64,000 nucleotides of DNA from Plantactinospora endophytica (GCF_016862915.1 NZ_BONW01000044.1:124001-188000); one strand, 5' to 3'. Positions 18,092 through 29,341 are shown, numbered from the stretch's first letter. Made by a program: numbers and translations. Notes: a model not told the origin generated them from the letters alone.

Positions 18092-18161
18092 CGGTTCCGG
18101 GCAGATCCGCCCGAACCGGCGGGCCGTCATGGCTGAAGATCCAATCACAACGGCCCGCCGG
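18092..18161 (-). terminator. Overlapping hairpins between alaS and ruvX
   Basis: CCGGCGGGCCGT (18116-18127) pairs perfectly with ACGGCCCGCCGG (18150-18161) across a 22-base loop. Its left arm also overlaps a second, bulged hairpin formed by CCGGTTCCGGGC and GCCCGAACCGG. The two folds are mutually exclusive. This could be a partial terminator after alaS or a leader structure for ruvX-mltG; I cannot tell which. Confidence 0.5.
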
Positions 18162-18182
18162 GGAGCAACCAGAAGCCGCACG

Positions 18183-20864
18183 TCACGCCTCGGCGAGCGC
18201 CTTCTCGACCGCCGCCAGCAGGCTGGGCGCCTCGCTGGCCGGCAGGCCGCCGCCCTGGGCCAGGTCGGCGTTGCCGCCACCCCGGCCGGAGAGCGCGCCC
18301 TTGACCAGGGCCGCCGCCGAGACGCCCCGGTCCTTGGCCGCGCCGTTCACCGCCACCACCAGGGACGCCTTGCCGTTCGCCCGGGCCGCCACCGCGACCA
18401 CCGCCGGGCGGGCCGGGTCGATCTTGCCCCGGATCTCCTGGGCGAGGGTACGCACGTCGTTGCCGCCCGCGCCCTCCGGCGCCTCGGTGCCGACGAAGGC
18501 CACCCCACGGACGTCCCGGGCCGCCGAGGCGAGCGCCGCCGCACCGCCGAGCACCAACTGGGCGCGCAGCTTCTCCAACTCCCGCTCGGCGTCCCGCAAC
18601 TGCGCCACGGTCTGCTCGACCCGGTCGGCGACCTGGTCGCCCGGCACCCGGTACAGCTCGGCCAGCCGGGAAACCAGCAGGTGCTCCTTGGCCAGGAACT
18701 GGAACGCGTCCAGCCCGACGAGCGCCTCCACCCGGCGTACTCCGGAGCCGATCGACGACTCGGAGAGGATCTTCACCAGGCCGAGCTGGGCGGACCGGGC
18801 CACGTGGGTACCGCCGCACAGCTCGCGGGCGTACTCGCCGACCTCGACGACCCGCACCTCGTCGCCGTACTTCTCGCCGAACAGCGCCATCGCGCCGAGC
18901 CGGCGGGCCTCCTCCTGCGAGGTGATGAAGGCGTGCACCTCCAGGTCGGCCAGCAGCACCTCGTTGACCTGCTGCTCCACGTCGTGCAGCACGCTCGGCG
19001 CCACCCCGGTCGGGGTGTTGAAGTCGAACCGCAGCCGCCCCGGCGCGTTCAGCGAACCGGCCTGGGTCGCCGACTCGCCGAGGAAGTTGCGCATCGTCTG
19101 GTGCACCAGGTGGGTCGCGGTGTGCGAGCGGGAGATCGCGCGGCGGCGTACCACGTCGATCTCGGCCAGGCCGGCCTCGCCACGGCGTACCTCGCCGCGG
19201 ACCACCCGGGCCCGGTGCACGATCAGCCCCGGCAGCGGCTGCTGCACGTCGAGCACCTCGACCTGGCCCTCGCCGACCGTGATCAGGCCGACGTCGGGCT
19301 GCTGGCCGCCGCCCTCGGCGTAGAACGGGGTCGCGTCCAGCACCAGCTCGATCGTGTCACCCTCGCCGGCCACCTCGACCGGGGTACCACCGGCACCGAG
19401 CAGCGCCCGCACCGACGACTCCCGGGACACCTCGGTGTAGCCGGTGAACTGCACCGGCCCGCCGGCGTCGAGCACGGAACGGTAGGCCGACAGGTCGACG
19501 TGGCCGGTCTTGCGGGCCTGCGCGTCGGCCTTGGCCCGGGCCCGCTGGTCGGCCATCAGCCGGCGGAACCCGTCCTGGTCCACCGACAGCCCCTGCTCGG
19601 CGGCGATCTCCAGGGTCAGGTCGATCGGGAAGCCGTACGTGTCGTGCAGTTGGAACGCCTTGTCGCCGGAGAGCTTCGCCCCGCCGGCCGAACGGGTCTC
19701 GGCGATCGCGGTGTCCAGGATCGTGGTGCCGGCACGGAGGGTGGACAGGAAGGCGTCCTCCTCGGCGTACGCGTACGACGAGATCCGGTCGAACTCCGCC
19801 GCCACCTCCGGGTACGACGGGGACATGCAGTCCCGGGCCACCGGCAGCAGCTCGGGCAGTGCCCGCTCCTGCCAGCCGAGCAGCCGCATCGCCCGGATCG
19901 CCCGCCGCATGATCCGACGGAGCACGTAGCCGCGCCCCTCGTTGGCCGGGGTCACCCCGTCACCGATCAGCATCAACGCGGTCCGCACGTGATCGGCGAC
20001 CACCCGCAGTCGTACGTCGTCCGGGTGCGACTCGCTCGCCGCGTGCCCCGACTTCGCGCCGTAGCGTCGGCCGGTCATCTCGGCGGCCCGGTCCAGGATC
20101 GGCCGCACCTCGTCGATCTCGTACAGGTTGTCGACGCCCTGGAGGATCGCCGCCATCCGCTCCAGGCCCATGCCGGTGTCGATGTTCTTCGCCGGCAGGT
20201 CACCAAGGATCGGGAAGTTCTCCTTGTCGGTCCCCGGACCCCGCTCGAACTGCATGAAGACCAGGTTCCAGAACTCCAGGTAACGGTCCTCGTCGACCGC
20301 CGGACCACCCTCGGCCCCGTACGCCGGACCCCGGTCGTAGTAGATCTCCGAACACGGCCCGCACGGCCCCGGGATACCCATCGACCAGAAGTTGTCCGCC
20401 TTGCCGCGCCGGACGATCCGCTCCGCCGGTACCCCGATCTTGCGCCACAGCGCCTCGGCCTCGTCGTCGTCCAGGTAGACCGTCGGCCAGATCCGCTCCG
20501 GGTCCAACCCGAAACCGCCGTCCGCGACCGGCTTGGTGACCAGTTCCCAGGCGAGCGCGATGGCGCCCTCCTTGAAGTAGTCACCGAACGAGAAGTTCCC
20601 GTTCATCTGGAAGAACGTGCCGTGCCGGGACGTCTTCCCCACCTCGTCGATGTCGGGGGTACGGATGCACTTCTGCACCGACACCGCCCGTCGGAACGGC
20701 GGCGACTGCTGACCGAGGAAATACGGCACGAACTGCACCATGCCGGCGTTGACGAACAGCAGGTTCGGGTCGTCGATCGCCGGCAGCGGAGCGGACGGCA
20801 CCACGGTGTGCCCGTTGGCCTCGAAGTGCGCCAGGTAGCGCCGCTTGACTTCCGCCGTCTTCAT
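18183..20864 (-). CDS. alaS: Alanyl-tRNA synthetase
   Basis: Charges tRNA-Ala and edits mischarged Ser/Gly. 893 residues, full length. N-terminal class II catalytic core (motif 2 region around [19 protein letters not shown]), then the editing domain with zinc/deacylation ligands HTATH near 580 and CGGTH near 685, then a C-terminal DHHA1/C-Ala region ending [19 protein letters not shown] start; its Shine-Dalgarno lies in the end of the small DUF6167-like gene, which overlaps by four bases. Confidence 0.97.
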   Translation of the reverse strand: MKTAEVKRRYLAHFEANGHTVVPSAPLPAIDDPNLLFVNAGMVQFVPYFLGQQSPPFRRAVSVQKCIRTPDIDEVGKTSRHGTFFQMNGNFSFGDYFKEGAIALAWELVTKPVADGGFGLDPERIWPTVYLDDDEAEALWRKIGVPAERIVRRGKADNFWSMGIPGPCGPCSEIYYDRGPAYGAEGGPAVDEDRYLEFWNLVFMQFERGPGTDKENFPILGDLPAKNIDTGMGLERMAAILQGVDNLYEIDEVRPILDRAAEMTGRRYGAKSGHAASESHPDDVRLRVVADHVRTALMLIGDGVTPANEGRGYVLRRIMRRAIRAMRLLGWQERALPELLPVARDCMSPSYPEVAAEFDRISSYAYAEEDAFLSTLRAGTTILDTAIAETRSAGGAKLSGDKAFQLHDTYGFPIDLTLEIAAEQGLSVDQDGFRRLMADQRARAKADAQARKTGHVDLSAYRSVLDAGGPVQFTGYTEVSRESSVRALLGAGGTPVEVAGEGDTIELVLDATPFYAEGGGQQPDVGLITVGEGQVEVLDVQQPLPGLIVHRARVVRGEVRRGEAGLAEIDVVRRRAISRSHTATHLVHQTMRNFLGESATQAGSLNAPGRLRFDFNTPTGVAPSVLHDVEQQVNEVLLADLEVHAFITSQEEARRLGAMALFGEKYGDEVRVVEVGEYARELCGGTHVARSAQLGLVKILSESSIGSGVRRVEALVGLDAFQFLAKEHLLVSRLAELYRVPGDQVADRVEQTVAQLRDAERELEKLRAQLVLGGAAALASAARDVRGVAFVGTEAPEGAGGNDVRTLAQEIRGKIDPARPAVVAVAARANGKASLVVAVNGAAKDRGVSAAALVKGALSGRGGGNADLAQGGGLPASEAPSLLAAVEKALAEA

Positions 20865-21166
20865 CTCGTGCCTTCCTCCGGAAACAACTCGCGATCGCCG
20901 ATCCTCGGGTCCTCGCGCAGGTCCTCGAACTGGTCGTCGAAGGCCACGCCCTCGGCGAACGCCTGGTGGATCTGCTGCTCACGCTCGGCCATGCCGTCCC
21001 GGACGTCGTCCGCGAAGTCCCGCAACGACGCCACCACGCCACCCGCGGACTGGGCCAGCGAGCCCGCGATCCCCTGCGGCGTGTACGCCTGCGCGGTGCG
21101 GGTCAGCTTGCGGACGACCAGTGCGCCGACGGCCAGCCCGATGCCCAGCCAGAGCAGTCGCTTCAT
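20861..21166 (-). CDS. Small membrane-anchored protein, DUF6167-like
   Basis: Unknown function. About 101 residues from ATG 21166, which has AAGGATGAGG just upstream; a start 12 codons earlier would overlap the DUF948 gene. One hydrophobic helix near the N-terminus ([15 protein letters not shown], residues 4-18), then a helical, charged cytoplasmic region ([23 protein letters not shown]). Genes of this kind sit between a DUF948 gene and alaS across actinobacteria, so a shared, uncharacterised envelope role is plausible. Assignment to DUF6167 is from recall of context, not a search. Confidence 0.75.
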   Translation of the reverse strand: MKRLLWLGIGLAVGALVVRKLTRTAQAYTPQGIAGSLAQSAGGVVASLRDFADDVRDGMAEREQQIHQAFAEGVAFDDQFEDLREDPRIGDRELFPEEGTR

Positions 21167-21170
21167 GGCC

Positions 21171-21659
21171 TCATCCTTCCGCCGAGCCGGCGCGGCGGTC
21201 ACGCCGGGATGCCCGACGCTGCTGCTTCAGGACGGCGCGTACGTCGCGCTCCTCCTCGGCGTGCCGGCGGGCGGCGGCGGCCTTGCGCACCCCGTACCCG
21301 AAAGCAGCGACCTTGACCAGCGGGTTCGCGGCGGCGGCCGAGACCACGGTGCTGAGGTTGGCGATGTTGGCGGTGACGTTCTGGGCGTGCCCGGTCATCG
21401 TGTCGATCTTGGCGAGCTGGATGTTCACCCCGTCCAGCGAGGTGTGCACCTGCCCCAGCGCGGTGTTCACGTTCTCCACCGTGACGTTCATGTTGGCGAG
21501 CAGCGGTGCCGTGCGGTCGTTGATGTCGTTGATCGCCCGGGTCGCCGCGTCCACCGTGTTGCCCAGCCGCCAGATCGGCCTGGCCAGCACCAACACCAAC
21601 ATCAGGAACGCACCGGCCGCGACGAGCGCCGCGATCTGTCCGACCTCTCCAGCGTCCAC
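21171..21659 (-). CDS. DUF948 membrane protein
   Basis: 162 residues: an N-terminal membrane helix (VGQIAALVAAGAFLMLVLVLA, about residues 6-26), then a long amphipathic helical region (NDINDRTAPLLANMNVTVENVNTALGQVHTSL...) with repeated Asn/Val spacing typical of DUF948, then a basic C-terminal tail. DUF948 proteins resemble soluble-methyl-accepting or phage-shock-type coiled coils; no function is established. The GTG start is four bases from the next gene's ATG and it is probably co-transcribed with it and alaS. Confidence 0.85.
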   Translation of the reverse strand: MDAGEVGQIAALVAAGAFLMLVLVLARPIWRLGNTVDAATRAINDINDRTAPLLANMNVTVENVNTALGQVHTSLDGVNIQLAKIDTMTGHAQNVTANIANLSTVVSAAAANPLVKVAAFGYGVRKAAAARRHAEEERDVRAVLKQQRRASRRDRRAGSAEG

Positions 21660-21840
21660 CCGTGTCCTCCTCTAAGCACCGTCTAGGAAATCGCTCTGCG
21701 CACCGTCTGCGGATCTGGGCACCGTCCGGGACGTCGCGCGCGACCGTCTCACCCGGACGTCCGGCACCGCGTCGCGGCGTTCTCCGGAATGCCCATCGAG
21801 TACCAACCGTGAACCCTACCGTCGGTGACGACCGCCGGCC

Positions 21841-24800
21841 TCACGACGGGGTGGGTGTGGGCGTCAGCCCGCCGAGTGGGCTGTCGGTCAGCAGCGGGTC
21901 CGGGTCCACTCCGGTGAGCGACGGATCGGTGGTCGGCTGCGGGCCGACCCGGTCGTCCTCGATCGCGTTCCGCACCTTGATCGACACGCGCGAACCGTCA
22001 CAGTTCGCGGCGTCCGGGCCGGCCGCGCCGGGCGACGGGACGGCACCGGGCGCGCTGACCGCCGGGTCGGGACAGGCCGGCGGGCGTACCCACATGTCGA
22101 GGGTCAACTCGTCCCGCCGCCAGCAGGTGTAGCGCCCCTCGACCGGCTGTTCCGGACAGAGCGCCACCTTCCACGGTTGCCACCCCTCACGGGCCAGCGC
22201 GGTCTCGTAAACCTGCGCCGTCTCCTCCCACTGCCGGTCCGACTCGACGGTCCGCTCCCGGAACCGGCACTCGATCAGACACCACCGGCTGCCGCTCACC
22301 CCGTCGACCGTGTCGGTCGCGGCCCAGGCCGGCACCGCCAGCGCATCCAGCGAGTTGAACACCGGATCCCGGGTGGCGGCCCGGACCCCGAAGTACGTCG
22401 GCAGCGCGCCGAGCACCAGCAGGCTGGCCAGGAGCAGGGCGATCGTCTTCAGCCGACGCTGCTCGCGAAGTTGTCGGCGCAGTTCCGCCCGGGCACCCCG
22501 GACCGGCTCCGCCGACGCGTCCGCCGGATCGGACCGGTCCGGTCCACCCGCCCCGTCCGGCCGGACGCCGGAGGCCGGGGGCACGGCGGCGGAGCGTACC
22601 GCCACGTCCGGCCGGGATGGACCGTCGGGGCGTGCGGGGCCGTCCGGGCGTACCGGTGGGCGGGGCGGCGCGTCGGGTCGGACCGGCGGGTCGGGGCGTA
22701 CCGCCTCGTCCCGGCGGGCCGGACCGTCCGGCCGGCTCCCCGGCGCGGAACGGGGCGGAGTCGCCCGGCCCGGCTCACCCGGTGCGGGCCGACCGGGCGT
22801 ACCGGCCGGATCGCGGGGCGGGCCGGACGGAGGCGCGACCCCCGGCCCGGGATGTACCGGCGCCGCCGGCCCCCGGGCCGACGCCCGAGCCGGTACGCCG
22901 GAGCCGGGAGCACCAGCCGGCCTACCCGGTACGCCACCGTCGAAGGCGGCACCACCCGGGCGACCGCCGGCACCGTCGAGGGGCGCGCCGGGGCGACCGG
23001 CACCGGCACCGTCGAGGGGCGTGCCGGGGCGACCGGCACCCGGGCGCGGGGCGGGACTCTCCCCCCGCCCTGGGCCGGAGACCGGCGGGCCGCCCCGGTC
23101 GGCCGGCTCGACCGCGTACCTGCCACCCGGCATGCCACGCCGATCCGCCGGTTCCACCGGAGACCGGCCGAGTCCGGCGGCGCCACGCGACGTCCCCGGG
23201 TCGACGCCCGGCTCGCTCACCCGGGGGGTACCGCCACGCGGCGAAGGCATGTTCCGTGGACCGCCCGGCTCGGGCGCACCGACGCCTCCGGCGGGACCTC
23301 CGGTCGTCGGGGAATCGCCGCGCGTCCCACCCCCGGGCGGTGGTGCGACCGCACCGTGCCGCCCCGGCACCACCGGCGGCAGCCCGCCGTGCCGACCACC
23401 GCCCGGCCCGTCGGTGCGCAACGGTGGCCCGGACGGTCCCGCCCCGGCAGGTCGTACCCGGGAAGCCCGTCCGGCATCCCGGAAGTCCTCGGCCGGCGGC
23501 GCCTCGTGCCGGCCTGTCTCAGGCCCCGGAGCGGGGTGTCCGCCGTCGAGGCCGTCCGGACCGGCGGGCGGCCGGTTGGCTGCCCGACCCGGCCCGGCCA
23601 GCGGATTCGGTCCACCGGCGGACCGGCTGCCCGGCTCGACACCGGCCGGACCACCCGCGACCGGCGGAAGACCTCCGGCGGCACCGGCTCCGGAACCGGG
23701 GGCCGGTGGCCCGTAGCCGGCGGCCGGCGTGACCGGACGGATGCCCCGGCCGGCCTTCCGGATCCAGTCCGCCGGACGCTCCGGATAGCCGACTGGCGGC
23801 CCGGACGGACGGCCCTCCCGATCGGCGGCGGCATGCGCCCCACCGGAAGCGGGTTGCGGACCTACCCCGGGCGGGCCGCTGACGGCCGCATGCGCGCCGC
23901 CTCCGGCCGCCTGCCCACCAGCTCCGGCCGTGTGTCCACCAGTTCCGGCCGGGTGTGCGCCGCCGGGGGCGGAGTGCGACCCGCCGCCGGGGGCGGCATG
24001 TGCGCCCGTGCCGGGGGCGGAATGGCTACCCGCGCCAGCCGCGTGTGCGCCGGACGGCGGCGGTGCGGCGCCGGGCCGGCGTGCACCGAGGATCCCACCC
24101 CGGCCCGGGTCGCCCGGGTCGTATTCCGGAACACCGGGCCGGCCCGGTGCCCCGGCCGCAGGACCGGTCGGGACCGCAGGGGCGTTGCCAGACGCGGGTA
24201 CGACAAAGTCACCGCTCGTGGGTGCGCCCGGTGCGTCGAACCGCCCGCCAGCGCCGGCCGGGCCGCCGAAGTCGCCGGACGCGGGGCCGGCCGGCCGGCC
24301 CAGCCGACCGTCGGCCGGTTCGGTCGGCGCCGCCCGACGTCCCGGGGACGTCTCTTCGGCCCGGCCACCCGCCGCACGCCGACCCGCAGCCGGCTCGACC
24401 GGTGTACCGCCGTGCCGTGGCTGGCGCCCGGCGGACGGTACCGGCTCACCCGGCCACGGTGTGGCACCGGGCCGCAGGCCCGACGACTCGGCGCGGTCGC
24501 CCGCCGCATGCCGCTCCGGAGCCGACCCGGACCACGCCCCCGGAGGAGCCGGCTCGGCCGAACGGCCCGGCCGGCCGAGCGGTGGCGCCGGAACGACCGG
24601 TGGCACCACGGGCGGCGGCGGTCCGGCCGGTGAGTGTGGCTCGGCGCGGGCCGGCTGCGGTCCGGCGTTCCGCGCGGGCTGGCCCGGTTCCGGGAACTCC
24701 GGCCCGCGCCGGGGCGGCGCCTGCGGCTCCGGTGCCGGTCCGTCACCTCGACGCCCGCCCGGTCCGGCCATCGGGGCACCCGAAGCGGGCGGGCCGGCGT

Positions 24801-25071
24801 CGTCCTGTCCGGCCTCCGGTAGCCGCTCGTACGCGGCGGGCACCCGGGCCGGCGGGTCGGCCGAGGTCGTACCGTCGGCCGGGCCGATGTCGGCCTTCTG
24901 CTCCTTGGCCGTACGCAGGTCGGTGATCCAGCCGAGTTCCTCGCCGCTGACCTCCGGCTCCGTGGCGGGAATCTCCTCCGACTTGCCCCGGCCCCAGCGG
25001 CGTCCCTTGCCCCGTGGTTCCCGCCGCTCGTCCTGGCCGTCCTCGCCCCGGTCCGAACCGCGCGATCTCAC
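21841..25071 (-). CDS. Large Pro/Gly-rich single-pass membrane protein, unknown function
   Basis: 1076 residues. The first 65 or so are charged with a short conserved-looking segment ([24 protein letters not shown]). About 800 residues of low-complexity Pro/Gly/Ala/Arg sequence follow, including a His-rich patch ([20 protein letters not shown]) and RPDGP-type repeats. One membrane helix is near residue 880 ([21 protein letters not shown]). The roughly 180-residue external domain has five cysteines in [22 protein letters not shown] and PPACPD, suggesting disulfides, and ends in PTPTPS. GTG start overlapping the rarA stop (GTGA). No homologous function recognised. Long plus-strand open frames over it are shadows. 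Confidence 0.8.
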   Translation of the reverse strand: MRSRGSDRGEDGQDERREPRGKGRRWGRGKSEEIPATEPEVSGEELGWITDLRTAKEQKADIGPADGTTSADPPARVPAAYERLPEAGQDDAGPPASGAPMAGPGGRRGDGPAPEPQAPPRRGPEFPEPGQPARNAGPQPARAEPHSPAGPPPPVVPPVVPAPPLGRPGRSAEPAPPGAWSGSAPERHAAGDRAESSGLRPGATPWPGEPVPSAGRQPRHGGTPVEPAAGRRAAGGRAEETSPGRRAAPTEPADGRLGRPAGPASGDFGGPAGAGGRFDAPGAPTSGDFVVPASGNAPAVPTGPAAGAPGRPGVPEYDPGDPGRGGILGARRPGAAPPPSGAHAAGAGSHSAPGTGAHAAPGGGSHSAPGGAHPAGTGGHTAGAGGQAAGGGAHAAVSGPPGVGPQPASGGAHAAADREGRPSGPPVGYPERPADWIRKAGRGIRPVTPAAGYGPPAPGSGAGAAGGLPPVAGGPAGVEPGSRSAGGPNPLAGPGRAANRPPAGPDGLDGGHPAPGPETGRHEAPPAEDFRDAGRASRVRPAGAGPSGPPLRTDGPGGGRHGGLPPVVPGRHGAVAPPPGGGTRGDSPTTGGPAGGVGAPEPGGPRNMPSPRGGTPRVSEPGVDPGTSRGAAGLGRSPVEPADRRGMPGGRYAVEPADRGGPPVSGPGRGESPAPRPGAGRPGTPLDGAGAGRPGAPLDGAGGRPGGAAFDGGVPGRPAGAPGSGVPARASARGPAAPVHPGPGVAPPSGPPRDPAGTPGRPAPGEPGRATPPRSAPGSRPDGPARRDEAVRPDPPVRPDAPPRPPVRPDGPARPDGPSRPDVAVRSAAVPPASGVRPDGAGGPDRSDPADASAEPVRGARAELRRQLREQRRLKTIALLLASLLVLGALPTYFGVRAATRDPVFNSLDALAVPAWAATDTVDGVSGSRWCLIECRFRERTVESDRQWEETAQVYETALAREGWQPWKVALCPEQPVEGRYTCWRRDELTLDMWVRPPACPDPAVSAPGAVPSPGAAGPDAANCDGSRVSIKVRNAIEDDRVGPQPTTDPSLTGVDPDPLLTDSPLGGLTPTPTPS

Positions 25072-26828
25072 TGGTCTTCCTCCCCTGCGGGTGTCCCGCC
25101 GCCGTCTGCCGTCACCTTGCCGTGCACGCCGTCCTCCGGCCCCCTGCCGGGATCGTCCGGCTCCCCCGCGCCGCTCACGGCCACTTCCGTCCCAGCTCCG
25201 CTCACGGCCTGCTCCCCCAGCCTGCCGTTCGCGGCCGGCTCCACCGCTCTGCCGCTCGCGGCTGTCTCTGCCGTGCCGCCGCTTGCGGATGGCCCTGCCG
25301 CAGTGCCGTTCGTGGCTGGCCCTGCCGTGCCGTTGCTCGCGGATGGCCCTGGCGCAGTGCCGTTCGTGGCTCTGCCCGGCGCGGTGCCGCGCGTGGGCTG
25401 CCCCGACTCGGGAGCGTTCGCGGGCTGCCCCGCAGCGGTGCTGTTCGCTGGCGGGGGTTGTCCCCGGACGATCCGGCGCAGCAGGGGCAGCCGGGTGCCG
25501 ACCGCCCGCTCCGCGCCGTGCCCGCTCGGCTGGTAGTAGTCCATCCCGACCAGGTCGTCCGGTACGTACTGCTGGGTGACCACGCCCCGGTGGTCGTCGT
25601 GCGGATAGCGGTAGCCGGCGCCGTGCCCCAGTCCGCGCGCGCCGGAATAGTGCGCGTCGCGCAGCGCCCGGGGCACCGAGCCGCCCCGACCGGCCCGTAC
25701 GTCGCCGATCGCCGCGCCGATCGCCGTGGTCGCCGAGTTGGACTTGGGTGCGGTGGCCATGTGGATCACGGCCTGTGCCAGGTTGAGCTGCGCCTCCGGC
25801 AGTCCGACGTACTCCACGGCGTGCGCGGCGGCGGTGGCCACGCTCAGCGCGGTGGGGTCGGCCATCCCGACGTCCTCACTGGCGAAGATCACGATCCGCC
25901 GGGCGATGAAGCGGGCGTCCTCACCGGCCACCAGCATCCGGGCCAGCCAGTGCAGCGCGGCGTCCACATCGGAGCCGCGCATGCTCTTGATGAACGCGCT
26001 CACCACGTCGTAGTGGGCGTCACCGTCCCGGTCGTAGCGCACCGCCGCCACGTCGACCGCCTGCTCGGCGGTGGCCAGGTCGATCACGGTCTCGCCGAGC
26101 GCCGTCGCCGAGCCGGCCGCCGCCTCCAGCGCGGTCAGCGCCTTGCGTACGTCGCCGCCGGCGAGCCGGACCAGGTGCTCCTCGGCGTCGGCGGCGAGGG
26201 TGAGCGCGCCGGCCAGTCCCCGCTGGTCGGCGACGGCGCGACGGAGCAGTCCCCGTACCGCGTCGTCGTCCAGCGCCTGCAGGGTGAGCAGGACGCACCG
26301 GGAGAGCAGCGGCGAGATGACCGAGAAGTACGGATTCTCCGTGGTGGCCGCCAGCAGGGTGACCGTACGGTCCTCCACCGCGGCCAGCAGTGAGTCCTGC
26401 TGGGTCTTGCTGAACCGGTGCACCTCGTCGATGAACAGTACGGTGGGTCGGCCACCGGCCCGCCGTTCCCGACGGGCGGTGTCGATCACCGCACGGACGT
26501 CCTTGACCCCGGCGGAGAGCGCCGACATCGCCACGAAGCGTCGCTCGGTGGCGTGTGCCACCAGGTGGGCGATGGTGGTCTTGCCGCTGCCCGGCGGTCC
26601 CCACAGGATCACCGACATCGGTGACGTCCCGGTCACGAGCTGTCGCAGCGGCGCCCCGGGGGCGAGCAGGTGCTCCTGTCCGACCAGCTCGTCCAGGCTG
26701 GCCGGACGCATCCGCACCGGCAGCGGAGAATCCGCGGAGGGTACGGTGAAGCCCTCGGCGGCGGTCCCGGTCGGCGCGCCACGCCCGCCGACGGGATCGA
26801 CGAGAGAGAATAGGCCGTCGGACTCCAT
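25068..26828 (-). CDS. rarA: Replication-associated recombination ATPase RarA (MgsA), extended
   Basis: AAA+ clamp-loader-like ATPase acting at stalled forks and single-strand gaps. The conserved body (about residues 1-455) has Walker [10 protein letters not shown], Walker [12 protein letters not shown], sensor 1 [11 protein letters not shown] and the C-terminal tetramerisation region ending [18 protein letters not shown] further 130-residue tail follows, built from imperfect [20 protein letters not shown] repeats, absent from the usual 430-460-residue family. ATG start 26828; a GTG one codon earlier is an alternative. Confidence 0.94.
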   Translation of the reverse strand: MESDGLFSLVDPVGGRGAPTGTAAEGFTVPSADSPLPVRMRPASLDELVGQEHLLAPGAPLRQLVTGTSPMSVILWGPPGSGKTTIAHLVAHATERRFVAMSALSAGVKDVRAVIDTARRERRAGGRPTVLFIDEVHRFSKTQQDSLLAAVEDRTVTLLAATTENPYFSVISPLLSRCVLLTLQALDDDAVRGLLRRAVADQRGLAGALTLAADAEEHLVRLAGGDVRKALTALEAAAGSATALGETVIDLATAEQAVDVAAVRYDRDGDAHYDVVSAFIKSMRGSDVDAALHWLARMLVAGEDARFIARRIVIFASEDVGMADPTALSVATAAAHAVEYVGLPEAQLNLAQAVIHMATAPKSNSATTAIGAAIGDVRAGRGGSVPRALRDAHYSGARGLGHGAGYRYPHDDHRGVVTQQYVPDDLVGMDYYQPSGHGAERAVGTRLPLLRRIVRGQPPPANSTAAGQPANAPESGQPTRGTAPGRATNGTAPGPSASNGTAGPATNGTAAGPSASGGTAETAASGRAVEPAANGRLGEQAVSGAGTEVAVSGAGEPDDPGRGPEDGVHGKVTADGGGTPAGEEDQ

Positions 26829-26840
26829 CACGAAGACATT

Positions 26841-26887
26841 ACCGGCCCGGTTTCCAGTGCCGGAAATGCACCGATAACCGGGCCGGT
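26841..26887 (-). terminator. Hairpin upstream of rarA
   Basis: ACCGGCCCGGT pairs perfectly with ACCGGGCCGGT over a 25-base interval that itself can fold. Placed between the stop of the 72-aa membrane gene and the rarA start, it probably terminates the former. Confidence 0.55.
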
Positions 26888-26903
26888 CGCGATCCGACGA
26901 CGA

Positions 26904-27122
26904 TCAGCCCCGACCAGGCCGGCGGCCCCGGTACCAGCGCCCGCCGCCGCCGCCGGCGGTGCCCGGCCCACGGCCGACCCCGGCGAGGTAGAGGGCGAGG
27001 CAGAGCAGACCGATCAGCACCAGGGTCGGGAAGTTGAACAGGTCGGGTGCACCGAGGTTCTCGTCGAACAGGTCCAGCAGCAGTGCGAAGGCGAAAACTC
27101 CGGCGGCGATGTAGGCGAGCAT
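26904..27122 (-). CDS. Small two-helix membrane protein
   Basis: 72 residues from ATG 27122, which has GGGAGGA five bases upstream. Two hydrophobic helices: LAYIAAGVFAFALLLDLF (about 2-19) and FPTLVLIGLLCLALYLAGV (about 33-51), separated by a short DENLGAPDL loop, then a Gly/Arg-rich tail (GGGGGRWYRGRRPGRG). No function recognised. Longer in-frame starts are shadows. It stands alone between an MFS gene and rarA, with a hairpin after it. Confidence 0.7.
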   Translation of the reverse strand: MLAYIAAGVFAFALLLDLFDENLGAPDLFNFPTLVLIGLLCLALYLAGVGRGPGTAGGGGGRWYRGRRPGRG

Positions 27123-27236
27123 CAGTTCCTCCCGGCGGGGGTTCCAGTAGGTCGGCCAGGATGTACCCGACCGCGTCCCGCGCCAATCCACCGACACCGG
27201 CCACCCCGTTCCGGCCCGGTCAGGCGTCGGGCGGCG

Positions 27237-28682
27237 CTACGCCCGGCTCGGATTCCCCGACCCGCTCGCCCGGACCTCGGTGGGGGTCGGCTGACCGCTC
27301 GACGCCTGAACGCCGGGGCGGTGACGCTGGTCCGGCCCGGCCGGCGCCGCCGGTCCCGGCTGCTCCGGAATCTGCTTGGACACCGTCGCGCCGGGATCCG
27401 TCGGGCGGGTGGTCGGCTCGGATCGGTCCGGACCGTCGGGGGTCGCGGCGCGGCGGTCCGCCCACCAGGCGGGCAGGTAGAGCGGGGCCGCGACGGCCAG
27501 CACCACGCCGCCGACCAGCATCGCCGTACTGACCGTGGTGGCCGCCGCCAGCGAGGTGAGCAGGACACCGCCGAGTGCGCCGGACGGCTGCGCCACCATC
27601 GAGTTCAGCGAGATGACACTGTTCCGGTACGGCCCGTCGACCTGTCGGTGCAGTAGTCCGGAGTGCAGCGGGTTGGCCGCGCCGTGCACGGCGTAGCAGA
27701 GCAGGTAGGCCGTGATGATCCCGATCGGCCCGGCCAGCAGTGCCATCCCGACGACGGTGGCTCCCTGGAGGATGCGAAGCAGGCCGGCACTGAGCGGCAC
27801 CCCCAGCCACCGGCTGGCGTACGCGATCAGCGCCGCGCCGCCGGCCGACGCCAGCCAGGCCGCGGACGCCGTCGGGCCGAGCAGCGCCGCCGCCTGGTCC
27901 CGGTCGCCGAGCACCTCGGCGAGCCGGACCGGCAGCAGGGTCTCGAAGGTCACCATCCCGAAGCCCCAGAACAACTCCACCGCGATCAGGGCGAGCACGA
28001 TCCGGGACCGGCGGGCCAGCCCGAGTGCGCCGCCGATCGCGCTCGGCACCGCCCGGAGCGAGCCGCGCAGCGCGGCGACACCGGCCGCCGGGCGTACCTC
28101 GACCAGCAGCAGGAGCAGGGCGGTCAGGGCGACGACCTCAAGGGCGACCGACACCAGCACCGGCAGGGTGAGCGCGCTGACGCCGCCGACCGGCCCGAGT
28201 GCGACGAGACCACCGCTGAGCAGCGCTCCGGCGCCGATGCACACGCCGAGGACGACTCCGCCCGCGCTGAGCCCGCGCTCGATCGGCGCGTCGGGGTCGG
28301 CGGCCAGGGCGGCGTCGACGTACCAGGACTCCAGTGGGCCGCTGTCCAGGGCCCGGAAGATCCCCTGGAGGACGAACGCGAGAAGGAACAGAACGAAGCT
28401 GTCGGCGGTCAGGAAGAGCAGCAGCGAGCCGAGGTTGACCAGCCCGGCCGCGACCATCACCGGCTTGCGGCCCAGTGCGTCGGCGAGACCCCCGGTCGGC
28501 AGTTCCAGCGCCAGCACCACGAGTCCCTGCGCGGCGGCGACGAAGCCGACCTCCGGCAGGCTGAGGCCGCGCTCCAGCAACAGCAGCATGAGTACCGGAA
28601 TCAGCAGCCCGATCGGCAGCCAACGCAGCCCGTGCAGGATCAGGTAACGCCGCCGGACCTGGCGGCCGGTCAGTACGGTCAT
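27237..28682 (-). CDS. MFS transporter
   Basis: Probable exporter, 481 residues, with about 12 membrane helices up to residue 400 and a 75-residue hydrophilic Pro/Ser-rich tail. The motif A-type loop reads GGLADALGRKPVMVAA after helix 2. RALDSGPLESWYVD after helix 4 is typical of the YfkF/tetracycline-like drug-exporter branch. Start ATG overlaps the stop of the ArsR-type regulator by four bases, so the two form an operon and the regulator likely controls its expression. Substrate unknown. Confidence 0.88.
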   Translation of the reverse strand: MTVLTGRQVRRRYLILHGLRWLPIGLLIPVLMLLLLERGLSLPEVGFVAAAQGLVVLALELPTGGLADALGRKPVMVAAGLVNLGSLLLFLTADSFVLFLLAFVLQGIFRALDSGPLESWYVDAALAADPDAPIERGLSAGGVVLGVCIGAGALLSGGLVALGPVGGVSALTLPVLVSVALEVVALTALLLLLVEVRPAAGVAALRGSLRAVPSAIGGALGLARRSRIVLALIAVELFWGFGMVTFETLLPVRLAEVLGDRDQAAALLGPTASAAWLASAGGAALIAYASRWLGVPLSAGLLRILQGATVVGMALLAGPIGIITAYLLCYAVHGAANPLHSGLLHRQVDGPYRNSVISLNSMVAQPSGALGGVLLTSLAAATTVSTAMLVGGVVLAVAAPLYLPAWWADRRAATPDGPDRSEPTTRPTDPGATVSKQIPEQPGPAAPAGPDQRHRPGVQASSGQPTPTEVRASGSGNPSRA

Positions 28683-29341
28683 CCCCGTTCCCCGTTCTCC
28701 TCGACGCCGCCGGCCAGCGGGATCGGCCCCCGCACCGGAAAACTGTGCAGGTAGAGCAGCACCTGCTCGGTGCCGTCGCCCGGTTCGGGCAGGTCCATCC
28801 CGTCGACCGCCGGTACGGCGTGCCGGTAGCGGTCGATCACCGCGTGCAGTTCGTCGTTGAGCTGCCGCAACTGCGGCGGGTCCAGCCGGAGCAGCACGTC
28901 CGAGAAGTTCGCCGCGTCACGCCACTCGGCCGGGTACGTGTGCTGCTCGGTGACCCAGCGCTCGGTCAGGTCGGCGTGCAGCCGGATCGCGTGCCGGTAG
29001 AGCCAGTCGGCGGCGGCGAGCGCGTCCGGGTCGTCGGCGAAGTCGGTGCTGCGCCAACTGCTGAACTGGTGCGCCGCCCGCCACCACCGCTGCCGGCCGG
29101 CGCCCAGGTCGGGCTCCTCCACGACCAGCCCCGCGTCGGCGAGTTGCCGCAGGTGGTAGCTGGTGGCGCCGGTGTTGGTGCCGAGCGCCTGGGCCAGCCG
29201 GGTCGCCGTGGCCGGGCCGTCCGACCGGAGCGCGATCAGCAGCCGGGCCCGGAGTGGATGGGCCAGCACCCGGATCTGCGCACTGTCCAGGGCCACCACC
29301 GAGGGCGGCGGCTCGCTCTGGTTCGACCGCTCACTGTCCAT
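28679..29341 (-). CDS. ArsR-like helix-turn-helix regulator
   Basis: About 220 residues from ATG 29341 (MDSERSNQ). An N-terminal ArsR-type winged helix spans roughly residues 20-100 (LAHPLRARLLIALRSDGPATATRLAQALGTNTGATSYHLRQLADAGLV). No metal-binding CxC is seen. The remaining 120 residues form a helical domain seen in the HTH_20/YdfF-like group that accompanies MFS drug exporters. Upstream, four palindromic octamers spaced by 13 bases (29355-29402) are a probable operator. Likely a ligand-responsive repressor of its own operon. Confidence 0.88.
   Translation of the reverse strand: MDSERSNQSEPPPSVVALDSAQIRVLAHPLRARLLIALRSDGPATATRLAQALGTNTGATSYHLRQLADAGLVVEEPDLGAGRQRWWRAAHQFSSWRSTDFADDPDALAAADWLYRHAIRLHADLTERWVTEQHTYPAEWRDAANFSDVLLRLDPPQLRQLNDELHAVIDRYRHAVPAVDGMDLPEPGDGTEQVLLYLHSFPVRGPIPLAGGVEENGERG

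Noticed and set aside
17925-21686. A 1253-codon plus-strand open frame across alaS.
   Set aside because: Antisense to intact AlaS with all motifs; composition reflects the reverse complement of alaS codons.
22177-24633. Several long plus-strand open frames (up to 818 codons) opposite the 1076-aa gene.
   Set aside because: They are Arg/Pro/Thr-rich shadows of a GC-rich low-complexity gene, without Shine-Dalgarno signals or family motifs; the minus-strand frame has a membrane helix and Cys-rich domain.
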